Below are positions 40,372 to 51,413 of a stretch of DNA of 64,000 nucleotides, piece by piece; position 1 is the stretch's first letter; every line of letters starts with the position of its first letter. The translations under genes and the position numbers were made by a program. Below the pieces are notes generated by a model that saw only the letters and a list, made by a program, of their open reading frames with translations, was not told the origin of the DNA and ran no database searches. The stretch is from Ascidia mentula (taxonomy: Eukaryota > Chordata > Ascidiacea > Phlebobranchia > Ascidiidae), in contig OX387201.1 in the NCBI GenBank assembly GCA_947561715.1, forward strand, positions 1,258,001 to 1,322,000, written 5' to 3'.

Positions 40372-41274
40372 ATGTCTTCGAAAAAGACCAAAACGAAAGT
40401 GTCTCAAAATGATTTAAGAAAGATGATGCAGCAGATGAAATCGAAACGAGTTGTCGGCGAAACAACGAATGGTTCAACGACAAACCAAAGCGGTGCCCAC
40501 AAAAGAGCACACCCACCTGAAATACTTTCCCAAAAAAATGACATTAAAAAAGCGAAATTAGCAGCAAAGTTACAAAGAGACATGGAACGAATAATTGCTG
40601 CCAAAAGTGGAAAATCTGTAGTTTCAGGTGAAGCCACTTCAAATGAAAGAAAACATAAATTAACACAAAAGGAAACTCAAGAAGTTTCTGCACCCAAAGC
40701 GAAACTGGTGAAAATTTTGCCACCTAAAAAAGCAGCCCAGCCAAAAACCGGTTTGCTTTTGGGGACGTATAGTGACTCTGCCTCATCTGATGATGAACAA
40801 CAACAACCCATGCCTATGTCAATGCCAGTAAGTTCCAATGGAAAAGGAGAAAGCAGTGCCAAACCAAAAGAAACTGGAGACAAAACAAAGAAAGATGACT
40901 CATCAGTTCTTCCAGAGGGTTTTTTTGATGACCCGGAAAAAGATGCAGTTATGCGGGGGGTTGAAACTCCAGCACACAAGATGGACCGCGAGTGGGAATC
41001 GTTTCAAAAGCAACTCCAACATGAGGAGGGCCACTCCGAGCAGATCATCGAGGAGGAAAAAGAGACTGGACATTTGGATCGCGAGATAGAAGAGATCGAT
41101 GAACAAATCAAACTTTACAATCTTGTTGATAAACTTGCAGACAAAAAGGACAGTGTGATTCAGGTTGTTAAATCTGTAAAACCAAAGTTTAAAAAACAAG
41201 ATGAGGAATCTTCTAGTGGGAGTGAGGATGAAGATGACCTTTTAGATTGGCGAGAAAAAGATGCTTTCACCTGA
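40372..41274 (+). CDS. ZNF830: ZNF830 (OMCG1/CCDC16) homologue lacking the zinc finger
   Basis: Single-exon frame of 300 residues. The N-terminus SQNDLRKMMQQMKSKR matches the start of ZNF830, and the C-terminal half is diagnostic: LPEGFFDDPEKDA, MDREWESFQKQL, HLDREIEEIDEQIKLYNLV and a final LLDWREKDAF. ZNF830 is a nuclear, spliceosome-associated protein needed for embryonic proliferation and genome stability. Vertebrate ZNF830 has a single C2H2-type zinc finger soon after the N-terminal motif; here the sequence passes directly into low-complexity TTNGSTTNQSG and there is no Cys pair anywhere in the protein. The frame is continuous, so no intron or frameshift hides the finger. An ATTAAA poly(A)-like signal follows the stop at 41283-41288. 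Confidence 0.82.
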   Translation: MSSKKTKTKVSQNDLRKMMQQMKSKRVVGETTNGSTTNQSGAHKRAHPPEILSQKNDIKKAKLAAKLQRDMERIIAAKSGKSVVSGEATSNERKHKLTQKETQEVSAPKAKLVKILPPKKAAQPKTGLLLGTYSDSASSDDEQQQPMPMSMPVSSNGKGESSAKPKETGDKTKKDDSSVLPEGFFDDPEKDAVMRGVETPAHKMDREWESFQKQLQHEEGHSEQIIEEEKETGHLDREIEEIDEQIKLYNLVDKLADKKDSVIQVVKSVKPKFKKQDEESSSGSEDEDDLLDWREKDAFT

Positions 41275-41473
41275 GTACTACACATTAAAAAAGAAATATT
41301 GTCAACAGAAAAAATGCATTTCAAGAGGAATTATGGTTGTTGGAGTTAGTTCAAGTGCTTCTGAATGTGGGTTTCCGCCTGTTATAATTCTGTCACATCC
41401 CACAAACACTATAGTTTTTTTTCTAACGATTTGTATTTTACAGAGAAGATAGTATTAATGATATTGATGCACG

Positions 41474-41953
41474 ATGCAAAGGAGTTCATTGCAAGCTCTG
41501 CAAAGACTTTTGCAAGTAACATCGGCAACTAAGTTGTCTTCAGCAACAACGAGAACACACAAAGACAGTCTCAGAACATTTACACACTTCACTAAGTGTG
41601 ACAAGAGCAACTTTGTAAACTATTTTAGAAACAAATCCACCGATGCCAACACGTCAACATCAGAAGTTGGTAAGGTCCAATCATCACATTATCAGCTGAC
41701 TTTTACATGCACTGTGTGTCAAGAACGGACTGCAAAGACTATTTCAAAGAAGGCGTACCACCATGGTGTGGTCATTGTTCGCTGTCCTGGATGTGACAAT
41801 AAACACATTATCGCCGACAACCTCAACTGGTTCAGCGATTTAAACGGAAAGAAAAACATTGAGGAAATAATGGCTGAAAAAGGTGAAAAAGTAAATCGAA
41901 TAGGCGCAACTGCAGACTTCATGATTGAACCAGAATCTGACAGTAAAACCTAA
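41474..41953 (+). CDS. DNLZ: DNL-type zinc-finger protein, mitochondrial Hsp70 escort
   Basis: Single exon, 159 residues. An N-terminal Arg/Ser/Thr-rich, acid-poor presequence of about 60 residues suggests mitochondrial import. The DNL domain has CTVC and CPGC zinc-binding pairs about 25 residues apart and the signature [12 protein letters not shown] (Zim17/Tim15/Hep1) keeps mitochondrial Hsp70 soluble in the matrix and so supports protein import and iron-sulfur biogenesis. It lies 199 bp after ZNF830 on the same strand, with a TATTTTACAG acceptor (41441-41450) in the gap, compatible with trans-splicing of the second gene of an operon-like pair. Confidence 0.93.
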   Translation: MQRSSLQALQRLLQVTSATKLSSATTRTHKDSLRTFTHFTKCDKSNFVNYFRNKSTDANTSTSEVGKVQSSHYQLTFTCTVCQERTAKTISKKAYHHGVVIVRCPGCDNKHIIADNLNWFSDLNGKKNIEEIMAEKGEKVNRIGATADFMIEPESDSKT

Positions 41954-42600
41954 TTGCATCTTGCACCTGTATTTATTGATTTGTTAGATTGACGAAAATA
42001 TATTTGCCAAATAATTTTTCATGAAACTAGACTTTTTTGACAACTAAAAAAGGCAAAATTTTTCAAGGAAGGCATGCAAGGTGCAGTTATCTCTCACTCG
42101 CGTTAATCAACAAACCCAAGCTGTACCGGCAGCTCAGATTTTCAGGAAGGATGTTATCAAAGAAGGCAGTGAGGCTTATGTGGAAACCGCACAATGAAAA
42201 GATTCTCTATGCTGCCAAAATATACACACTTGAATCAACATAATCCTTTTATTCTTTTCCACTCAAAACTAGGAAACAACGACAGTTTTGCAAGGAGCTA
42301 CATGATTTGTTTGGTTGTTGACAGTGGTAGTTTATAATTACACAACAGTACAATTGGTTGAAATGCTTGAATTTTCTTCATTTAAAGCACATTTTGATTG
42401 CCAAAGAAATATTGCACTAGCAATGATCAACATATATACAAGAAATGAAGAACGAACACTTGCAATACAGATAACACACATAAACTAAAAAAAAACATGA
42501 TAATCTCCTTGGGCACGGCAGTGAACAAATGATTTTTTTCTGAAGACAGTGGCATATTCCTTGCAGTAACAACAATGAATTTGATAACATGCGTAACATC
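41954..42600. other. Gap between convergent DNLZ and C6orf89-like genes
   Basis: Two 3' flanks meet here. No further gene or RNA recognised; a short plus open frame at 42037-42243 is unsupported. Confidence 0.4.
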
Positions 42601-44880
42601 TCATGTGTAGTTGTAAGCCACGGCAATGGCAACTGCTTCCTCCGAGGCCGGACGGAAAGCAATGTTGTACATTGTTGTTGGAATATTCACTGGAATGAGA
42701 GTGCAATATTTATGCAAGACATATTATTAATCTATTTATACTAAAGTTTAATTTTTTTGGACAAAAAATGTGACAGTACACAAATATTACTACTAGATAT
42801 GTTTTCATTGACAATGCAGCATTGGTTTTAATTACCATCGTCTTGCATGGTGTCGCAAAACATTTGTAAATCCCTGGACACAAAAAAAATAATTAAAGTT
42901 TTCTTGCCTATTTGTCCAGCTGTAAGATTGAAGCGGATGTTGTGGCATGTATTTTTACAAATTTTTTTAGGTTGAATGAGCATTTCAAATGTTCCGTAGA
43001 CCTGGGCAACCCACATGCCAAGTTCTGCATACCTCTCTTTCAACTACAAACAAATACTGTGTCTTTGAACATGCAACTTAAAAGTGGCTCAAATTGTTAT
43101 AAAACAGTACAGCTACAGTATATTAAAAGATTTTTCCATTTATTTACTCACACTATTTCATCTTAAATTTGTTACTAAGGTCCAAATTGTTTTGAAAACT
43201 CAATTAAATTGAGGTTAATTCAAACAAGATACAGGAATAGGTCATTTAAATACATGCGAAGAAGAAAATTTACATACAAATAGTGCCTTTGTTTTGGTTT
43301 CACTCTTTCTTCCCATCAGAATATAGTTTTTGTGTTGCGTAGGTTCACACATTGGGGGCATGAAGTAAGGTTTAAAGTAAAGTCTGTGTACTTCTTTAAA
43401 GGAATCCACATGGCATGTAACCCTGTCGAAATCAAAATCTCATGTGAGATACAATAACAGGCCTGCACTTGAATAATGATTGTTCTTGGGTACTTAATTG
43501 TTTCTGCATTGATATCTCATGTATTTTATAAACATAGTAAATTAACATAGTATGTTTTAAAATATCCATGTACAAAGCATTTTTTGCTGGAAATGTTAAT
43601 GAATTTTTACCACTGAGCTGTAAAGTTTGCCTTTTTTCCTGTGGTTTTCTCTTCATCGAGGTACTGCATTAAATCTGGGGCAGTAATATTAGACTGATGA
43701 AACCCAGCCGACATACGCAGAGTGCAGAAGTTTTCTTCCTTCTTCATGTGAGGTTTTTTGTGAATCTGCAAGAATACAACAATGTTTTTTTTTGTCCAGA
43801 AACAGGCCTTGAAAAGTTTTGCATCCAACCCACATTTAAATAAAATTGAAATCACTTGTATGTGTATGGAGTTTAATATCCAACAAGAAATAAAAAAAAC
43901 AACATTTTTAGTTTCGCAAACATGTTGATCAAAGAATCAAAATGGTATTTTCAAAATGTTTTTTGATTTCATAGAAATGTACAACTTACCTCGATCAAGT
44001 CATCAAACGTAACTTTATCGGTTGTTGCTCTCCAGTCAGTCATTGCATCTCCAACCAGTATAGGCAACATATCAAATATGCTTTTTGAAACGTCTTCAAC
44101 AGACATGTTTGTTTGCAGCTTCAGTTCCTTCATGTCAGCGCAGACCTAAAATGGTAAATGGTTTGACATTAAAACTGTTAAAAACCTTTGCAAAATATTC
44201 TTATTATGTGGATCTTACTTCACACTCATCCTCCCTTAGTGATGTATCTTCAGGTTCATAGTATGGATTGTCCAACATACATTCCGACATAAATGGCCAC
44301 GTCCAGTCATAGTAGGGCAAAACCTGTAAAAAGTAATGACAAATATTGCTAATCTGCAAGTTACTTTGATGATTGTGATTGCTTGCTATGCATTCAACTT
44401 GTACCAAGGATTGTGTTGGGTGAATTTTGATTGTGTATTTTAATAGTTTGCTGGCCAACTACATTGTTGTATGTAAATAATGTAGGCCTTTTAGTTTATT
44501 TCTTTTTTCTTGCTCTACTGGTCAAATCAAAGTGCTATGCAAAGCGGCAAATGACAGGCCAATTGTCAACTATGATAACTTACAGCGTTAACCATAAACT
44601 TCTTGGTAACTATTCGCAGCATGTAGTATGTTGGTTGAAACATGAACATGGAGGCAAACAGGCATATCGCGGCCACGACGATCAAAGTGCGCTTCGCTCG
44701 GATTTTCCAAGTTCCTCGTCGTGCAACATGAATAACGGGCAGAGCAGTTTCACGTATTTTCTCTGGTGAATATCCTGCGTCTTTGCAAGATTTGTAAAGT
44801 TTTCGTACTTCTTGGTCGAACACCCTGAGACGTTCTTCCAGTGGCGCTGATTTCGCCCCTGTTATTGCATCCATTACCAT
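42601..44880 (-). CDS. C6orf89/BRAP-like type II membrane protein
   Basis: Seven phase-consistent exons: 44880-44584, 44323-44219, 44145-43990, 43765-43611, 43422-43278, 43043-42836 and 42689-42601, 384 residues. Residues 1-65 are charged helix (KLYKSCKDAGYSPEKIRETA), then one hydrophobic span (about 70-90, TLIVVAAICLFASMFMF) with a basic N-side, so probably a signal anchor with a lumenal C-terminus. The lumenal part has DWTWPFMSEC and ECEVCADMKELKL, then CTLRMSAGFHQSNITAPDLM and FEMLIQPKKICKNTC. Order and Cys/Trp spacing resemble human C6orf89 (bombesin receptor-activated protein, 347-354 residues), a Golgi/secretory protein. Similarity is partial. The fused exon at 43043-42836 reads open without an intron, although a GC-AG pair inside it could mislead predictors. 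Confidence 0.6.
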
Positions 44881-46042
44881 TTTTACAAAGCCCTAAAGAT
44901 AAAAACAAATACAAAAGTAAATAAACACAAGGTGTCAAGGTTGCTATCAGTCTATTGGGGGATGGCATTATCCCAACTACTTTTTTGGCAAAAAGAACCA
45001 CGAATGATATAATCACTTGCATGCTTTCCACACTAGTTTTACGCTCAAGCCTCGTCGCAACCCATTGCGCTGCTCAGTCCACATGGCCAGTCAACACACA
45101 CATCGCTATTCCCGTATGCAGGAAGTTGGAAGCAGCTGTTTCGCCATCAGTAGATACGTGACTGCTTTGGGATTATAATGTCGCCAGTCGATAGCTTGGC
45201 AAACTAAGATTTCCCGACAAAAACTTATCCCGTCATTTATGAAATCTTTTGAAAACCTGTAAAGCATGTAGATAAAGTTTTTCGTTGTGATTATGAAGCA
45301 TGTTATCCAATTTATCAGTCATGCTACACATAAAACGTCTGATTCTTGTTGAAACATTTAACACGGGGAATTGTGAAATACATAAAGTCAACATTGAGCA
45401 AATATATTTTTGAATAGTCGGTGTAATTTTCCACATTCGGGTTCATAAAACCAACTGTGCTTTAAGGTGGACCCTGGTGATACACAAATCTGTGTGTCTA
45501 CTGAATGCCGAAAAGTAGCTTGGCGTTGAACCTTTACGTGATGAAACATATGTTGGTAGTGTATAGTGTTGTTCCTTTACTTCCGAAGGACTTAGTAAAC
45601 ACCAGTGCAACTGCAAAAACTACGTTGATTATAGAATTTTCATTATCTTCTACATTAGTCAGTCACTGTTTTAACTCCGATCTGTGAACAACAATTGTAG
45701 CTGTGGTGTGTTGCAAAATGGCTATACAAATTGCTGCGATCAACAATTCCCTGTGTTGCTTGCAAAGTGGAAAGGAAATGTATTTTGTCACGACAGGAAA
45801 ACGTTTTTCTTTTCACTAATGGTAGTTTGCTTAGTGACTTTACTGTGCCACATGTTGTTTAGCGAAGTCTTTATGCTGTTACACATCTTTAACTTTGTTA
45901 ATTTTTAGTTCGATTTTGATATTATTACATAGAAATGGCGCAACGCAACCTAATAGGGTATTCCCCTCAGTGTCGAAGTGGTTTTGCTACAAAGTGGACG
46001 AATCTGCAAGTATTAATATTTGCTGGATAATTGATTCAAACC
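44881..46042. promoter_or_regulatory. Divergent intergenic region, C6orf89-like and POLR2M
   Basis: Genes on both sides point outwards, so this should hold both promoters. An acceptor-like ATCTTTAG on the minus strand precedes the C6orf89-like ATG by about 15 bp. No other gene recognised. Confidence 0.4.
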
Positions 46043-49000
46043 ATGCAAGGGGGCAATAATGGACGAAAAAATTACGACTACTTGCACGGACAAAGTTTAC
46101 TTACCTCAATAAACCCCCCAATTAACGAAGGTTTCACCTTGATTCAACTTCTCGTTAAATAGGAAAAAAAAGTTTTTTTTTTGTCCATTTCAGGATACCA
46201 GGTGGACATTCAAAGCAAAACAAGAATAGAGATCTTGGAACTTCTTGAACGACAACAAAAGCTAGTGTCCAACCAGTATGTTTTTCAAATACGTTATTTT
46301 TTAGTTGTAATACAGTATTATGGAACTCTGTGATCATAAAATGTGTATATTAAGATTGATGCATCTGCTTATTCACACTGTTTTGGAAAGTGTGCATTTC
46401 ATTATTTATTTACCTGCTGAAAAACAGTAAATATTTTGTTTTAATGTTGTGACCTTTTGGTTGCAATTGCAATAGAGGATATTTTGTGCTATTTTATATT
46501 GGAGAAACCTTACTCACTTAGATCATTTCTCCAAAATTTGCCTGATGGGGGTGAAAAAATACGACGAAAAGTTGATCAGTTGCAGACACGCCTTCGGGAG
46601 CTCGATGAGCAAGATTTCATAACCAGACATAAACAAAAAGTAAGTTGGGCAGTCGCATTCTCGCATATATATGTAAACCCATCATTAATTACGACTATGT
46701 CAAGCACTTGTCTTTTAAGGAAATTTTAAATACAACTTCTGAAAGTAAAATGGTTGATGAACAGACCGATGGAATCAACGCTGAAGACGAAACAAATTTG
46801 GAAGCTGTGAAGGTAATATTGTATCCACATGTGCTAAAGGCATACCAACATTATGTTTACTGTAATTATTTCAAATTCTGGGCTGTTAAATTGAGTGGGG
46901 CAAGACTCAAATAAAACATAGATAAACATAAGAAATGTTGCATGACAAAAATCATTATCAGAATTCATGTAGATTGTTTGCTTATGTTTTTCATCAAAGA
47001 TTGTGATCTTCAAGAAAAAATATTAAAATAAATCAGAAACATTGCTGTCTAATAATGTGATTGTGGTGTTATTATTTGACATAAAAACAAATATTATTTT
47101 TGACATACATTTCAATTTTCTAAAATCTCATGTTGTGCTTTTAGGAAACAAAGCTGGATGATTTAAAAATTGTTGAACGTGGTTTCAACAACTTGTCCAT
47201 ACACGAAGGGCCTTTTTATGAAGTTGTTAAAAATGCGTCCAAACAGAAAAAAAAATCAAAGTTTATTTTAAACAGGTACAATTATATTGTAAATCTGATT
47301 ATGCGGTTTATAACATAATGTGTAATACGTCAGGCAATCAGCTAAAGAAAGTCCACCAAAACCCAAGCCACCAACAAAGCCAATATCGTCTTCTTCCGGC
47401 ACGGCTGATTCCAATATTGGTATGCTCTTATGTAAAATTTTAATATTTGAGAATTGTTTTTTTTTGTTACAACTATGTTAAATTGTAATATTCTTGATTA
47501 TTGAACTAGCAGCAATACATAAGATCAAGGGTGTGCAACCTGTGACCGCAAAACAACATTTTGTCATATTATTTATCAGTGGCCTGTGGTTTAATGTGGT
47601 TTGGTGTATTTGGCATAGCTGTGCTAAAGGTTGCAAACCCCTGCATTAGACAATGGGCTGCTTTGATAAACTGCTTAATCACAATTGGAAATGCCTCTGT
47701 AACTTACACAGCTGTACAACAATTTTTTTCATAATGTTGCATCACTCCTAAAATCAAACAAACTTTGGCCACCTGTTTGTACACTGAACATAATGGATTA
47801 CCTACGAACAGTTATGACATGATAATTCCATGAGTTATTGAAACAACCTGTTGACGCAGTACGGCCATACTTTATTAGATAAATGGGCTAATAAAAGTGC
47901 ACACTGTTACGACCATAGGCGTTGATTTAGGGGTGACATGTCACCCCTGTTTGTTTGTGTAAAATTTATTGTCAGAAAAACCACATACATGCATTAAGCT
48001 AGTTTCAAAAGACCTGTATTATCACCGTCACATTTATGACAAACACAAGTGTCTCGTGGATTATTGCAAAGCACAGCAATTGTTGTAGCATAATGGTAAG
48101 TATCGGCATTGTTGCATAATAGATTTGTTTGTTACTTTATTATTGCTAAATCTGCAATAGACCGAGTGAAACAAAAATATGCCGCTTTCAGTAAGGGGTT
48201 CCATAATTAAAGTGTTTAAAACTTATAGTGCTACAAAAACATGATTCGGTGTAAAAACGTAGTGGCACAAAACTGGAATTTGCGTCGCTTGCCTATGTTG
48301 CAACACGACTGACGAAATGTTTTTTGAGTGTTTCTAAAACCTGGAAAGGTCAACCTTAATATTTTACAAAAGGTTCCAAAAAAATCGACGCCTATTGCTA
48401 CGACCTATCAGGTCTCGGTTTTTCAGGCCTAACCAGGCAAAGATTATTCTACTGGAGGATTAATTTTCATTTGTTAATGAGCAGATACAATGGCAACCCC
48501 GATGACCAGTCAAAACGAACCTGGAAAACTTGCAAAGTTAATATCTGTCGATGAATGCAGGCAGCTTCATGCACACCAGCAAGCCGTAATAAAGGTACTT
48601 TAACCATAAACAGTTTATCTTTATTTCCATGACAGTACAAGGATTTCGAACTATAAAGAAAGACCATTACCTTGAGGAAGCCTTGTTGAATAACAGGCGA
48701 AACGTCGGTGAATAAAGTTACGTTTTATCTTTGCCAGAAGTACAGATTATTAAGTTACAATATGCCTGGCAGCAACAAAAACATTATATTATAAAGATAA
48801 GCCCTCAAGCTACCTAGTTTGATCGCTTAAAAAGTATGTTCTGGAGCTGAAGCTGACAACCAGATCTGATATGTACGTTTATAACATGCGTCTTGTGCAA
48901 GAAAAAAATTGTGAACATTGTTTTAAGCTTCAAAGTTTACCAGTACGCACTTGTGGCAAAAACGATTCAAATCAACCAACAATTCACCTATTATATGTTA

Positions 49001-49298
49001 GTGTTTTGGCAGCAGCAATTCACACACATGTCACAAAAGTTATGTACACACTACTTTTGGACTAACATTCCTAATATATGTATTGTTTACAACCATATGC
49101 TCTTAATGGTAGGTACAACAGGCTGCACTCACTGCCGAGAGACTGTTGGCAAGATACGGTGGCACAAATGTTGGGACCGCCCAGAGTGACCTTCACACAC
49201 ACCCTGAAGGTCAATTCGAACATGAAGAAAGCTCAGATGTTGATGAAGGGGATGTACATATGGAAGAGGCATTAACTGACTTGAATGAAGTTGACTGA
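46043..49298 (+). CDS. POLR2M: POLR2M (Gdown1/GRINL1A)-like RNA polymerase II subunit
   Basis: Eight exons in phase: 46043-46094, 46194-46275, 46522-46639, 46720-46812, 47145-47275, 47334-47419, 48485-48594 and 49113-49298; 285 residues (human 368). The N-terminal LLERQQKLVSNQSFLQNLPDGGEKI matches the human helix with LKRQERLLRNEKF-type sequence, and the C-terminal LISVDECRQLHAHQQAV then ALTAERLLARYGG matches the human LLSIEESLAL / KLAERL segment, ending in an acidic tail. Gdown1 binds Pol II, blocks TFIIF and makes transcription Mediator-dependent. The middle is Lys/Pro/Ser-rich linker. The first exon is least sure: its donor is a weak GTTTAC, chosen because only this ATG frame (MQGGNNGRKNYDY) gives the needed phase 1. 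Confidence 0.8.
47526..47643. mobile_element. hAT-like MITE, 118 bp
   Basis: Ends CAAGGGTGTGCAACCT and the reverse complement of CAGGGGTTTGCAACCT match at 14 of 16 positions. Flanks CATAAGAT (47518-47525) and CATTAGAC (47644-47651) agree at 6 of 8, a decayed 8 bp target duplication typical of hAT elements. It lies in a POLR2M intron. Confidence 0.65.
47915..48398. mobile_element. MITE-like element with 7 bp target duplication
   Basis: Terminal inverted repeats ATAGGCGTTGATTT (47915-47928) and the complement of ATAGGCGTCGATTT (48382-48395) match at 13 of 14 positions. They are flanked by identical TACGACC at 47908-47914 and 48399-48405. The left end carries a 20 bp perfect palindrome (47929-47948). 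It has no coding capacity, so non-autonomous; superfamily not identified. Confidence 0.7.
47929..47948. repeat. 20 bp perfect palindrome at the MITE end
   Basis: AGGGGTGACA followed directly by its reverse complement, immediately inside the left terminal repeat of the 47915-48398 element; may be a transposase-recognition or structural subterminal motif. Confidence 0.75.
48672..48775 (+). repeat. Repeat with hammerhead-like GCC-hairpin and GAAACGTC
   Basis: CTTGAGGA, a hairpin GCCTTGTT-GAAT-AACAGGC, then GAAACGTC resembles a degraded hammerhead of the kind found in Penelope-like elements; the core C3 is changed to T. From GGCGAAACGTC to CAGCAACA it aligns with 27456-27535. It lies in the last POLR2M intron. 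Confidence 0.45.
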
Positions 49299-49806
49299 GA
49301 CAATATTTCAAAATCTACAGTGAAAACACCCTTATTGAGATTGGTCGAGTGCCAAAGGAAAAGCTCGGGTGAACTATCGTGAATCTACCACAGTCAACTA
49401 CACAAAACTGTCCTGGATGCAGAAAATGTTGCTTCGTCATTGCTCCAATTGTGCACAAACAAAACAACACCACATTAACCTTGTCATAGAAACAAGTGAA
49501 AATGCTTTTCTGGAAAATTTTCAAGTTTCAATGTTGATTAAGTGCTAACACTGTCTTGGAATTGTAGTAAAAAGATTTTTAAATGCAATGACATTTCTAT
49601 AATGTTTGTGTGTTAATAATAATTAATGAGTTGACACATTGTTTTCTTGTGAAAGAATACAAATTTTGTCTTGTGGATTACTTGTCGCTATTTGTTTTGC
49701 AAATTTTAATTTTTCTGACTGGAATGATCTTTGTTTAAAACAATACTTTTTTCTTCTGTTTTTCAGGTGCTTGTAAGAAACAAATTTGTTCTAAAAGTTT
49801 GCAACA
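49299..49806. other. Gap between POLR2M and the first TMEM254-like gene
   Basis: Contains POLR2M 3' sequence and a strong acceptor TTCTGTTTTTCAG at 49754-49766, about 40 bp before the next ATG, so the next gene has either a non-coding first exon or a spliced leader. Confidence 0.45.
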
Positions 49807-50175
49807 ATGGCTAAAAACCAAGGTTCAGTTACAGCCAATTATTTCCAGTTTGCAGCCTTTGGTATCTTTACATCCATTATAATGTGGGGCTTCCTTTACT
49901 TTGCTTGCTTCAATCCAGATGCTGTGCCAGTGCAAAACCTTGGACCCTTTGGAACTTTCTTCACTTTCATTGTGGAAAAGCACGTCTGGTGGGCTAATAT
50001 GCTGTTTAATGGCCTTATCATTGCACACATTTTGGAGGCATTTTATACCTTGCATCTCGCTTCACAATATGGTATAACAAGTACAGCTGCAAAGACAAAG
50101 TGGGTCATGCAGACTCTTATGTGTGGGTTCGCTTCCTGGACCCTCATGAAGTCCCATTTCAAAAAGATAAATTAA
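49807..50175 (+). CDS. TMEM254-like membrane protein, copy A
   Basis: Intronless 122-residue frame. Three hydrophobic segments (about 15-35, 62-80, 95-112) and the motifs VPVQNLGPFGTF, HILEAFYTLHLASQYGIT and KWVMQTLMCGFASWTLM match TMEM254 (C10orf57), a small multi-pass protein of unknown function; human length 123. It is the first of three tandem copies. Full coding sequence in one exon and a splice acceptor just upstream fit a retroposed or trans-spliced gene. Confidence 0.85.
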   Translation: MAKNQGSVTANYFQFAAFGIFTSIIMWGFLYFACFNPDAVPVQNLGPFGTFFTFIVEKHVWWANMLFNGLIIAHILEAFYTLHLASQYGITSTAAKTKWVMQTLMCGFASWTLMKSHFKKIN

Positions 50176-51413
50176 AGGAGGCTGTATTAAAGATCAAGTT
50201 CTATGGTTTGATTTCCATGAACCCAAAAACATATGTTCAATTTGTGGCAACATGCAATTTTAATCGTAACTATTTCTTCAAAGATTTAAAAATGAATGGC
50301 GTTCTGTTAATGTGTATTTTTTAATTATGATTTGTACTGTTATACTGAACACCTCTGAAAACTTCATACAAAATAGATTTTTTTTAATTTTACTTTGGTG
50401 CAGTGTTTATGATTGGTTTCGTGGCACTTAATTGTACTTCCTTAATCAACCGTACAATTATGCTTATGAAATAAGTGACATTTTTTCTGTATCTAGCGAG
50501 CGATGAACTGTTTTATTAGTTGGCTGGTGGTTTTTGTGATATACGTCCAGACCTGTGTAATCTTGTTTATTGTGAAACAACAAATGAACTTTTCGCTTGT
50601 ATCCTTCCAATATTTTGTATAATTTCAATGTAGTGTTAAAGGTGCAAATGCATCAACGTCACCTTTGATTGTGAAATATTTGTGGATTTGTAGTGAAATC
50701 ATAACATAGGATAATCAGTATGCTTGATTTCTTTGCAGGTGTTGTAGGGTGAAACTGAATGTATGTGTTTTAATGTAAGAACTGTGACAAGTCATGCAGG
50801 CAAATTATGCGCTTTTGGAGGTTATAAATGTCGGCCAAATCTCCTGCTTAGTAAGTTAATAATTTCCCAAATATTTTTGAAAACACAGAAGTAACTTCTG
50901 TGTGGTCTGATTACAGTGGTGGAGATCCCCTGCAGATGTGAAGGCCGCCTGACAAGTTGTACAGTATACCTTGGCCACAATATACCATTTGAAACCACTC
51001 CTGTAGCTCAGTTGGAAGAGAGTTGGGTCTGGTAAGCCCATGGTCGTGAGTTCAAACCTTACCGTGAGCTTGATTTTTCTGGTCTCGCTCCGACTTGTCA
51101 GGAAAAGTGGCTGATCAAGCTTGGCTGCAATGTCTTGGCTGTGAAGCCTGTGAACCTATTTTTTGAAAACAAATATCTTTCCAAAATGTGAAACAAACAT
51201 TCTGCAGTTGCATGTAAAAGTATAAAATTTTTGTGTTTTAGTTCACCCAAATCTTTTGAGTGTCTTGAAAATCTGTATGCTATCTTTTTTTTTTTAAAAG
51301 TCGAAACATATCTCACAAATTAGATAACTACTAAATTATTAAACCTGCTATATATTTTGATTGATATAACAGTGTTATATGCAGATATAATCACTGTGTA
51401 GCAAACTTTTAAA
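50176..51413. other. Gap between TMEM254-like copies A and B
   Basis: Holds a tRNA-like sequence at 50997-51069. A TATATGCAG acceptor at 51376-51384 lies about 30 bp before the next ATG. No protein gene. Confidence 0.45.
50997..51069 (+). tRNA. tRNA-Thr(GGT)-like pseudogene or SINE head
   Basis: A-box-like TAGCTCAGTTGG, anticodon stem TGGGT/GCCCA with loop CTGGTAA (GGT), and a T arm GTGAG-TTCAAAC-CTTAC fold well. The acceptor stem has two mismatches and the D-arm to anticodon-arm junction is off by one base, so it is probably not a working tRNA. It may be the 5' part of a tRNA-derived SINE. Confidence 0.5.

Larger units (their letters stand above)
47880..48445 (-). pseudogene. Hammerhead-like relic split by a MITE
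   Basis: Removing the element at 47915-48398 and one copy of the TACGACC duplication joins flanks that align with the NCS1-intron hammerhead repeat: CACTGTTACGACC then TATCAGGTCTCGG, and further on GGCAAAGATTA against GCCAAGCAAAGACTT. Helix II (GACCT-ATC-AGGTC) is intact, but the CTGATGA and GAAA core bases are lost, so it should not cleave. Orientation is again minus, antisense to the host gene POLR2M. Confidence 0.6.

Noticed and set aside
42891..42910. Possible GC-AG intron inside the C6orf89-like exon
   Set aside because: The exon reads open through it and only the unspliced frame joins the last exon to a sensible C-terminus.
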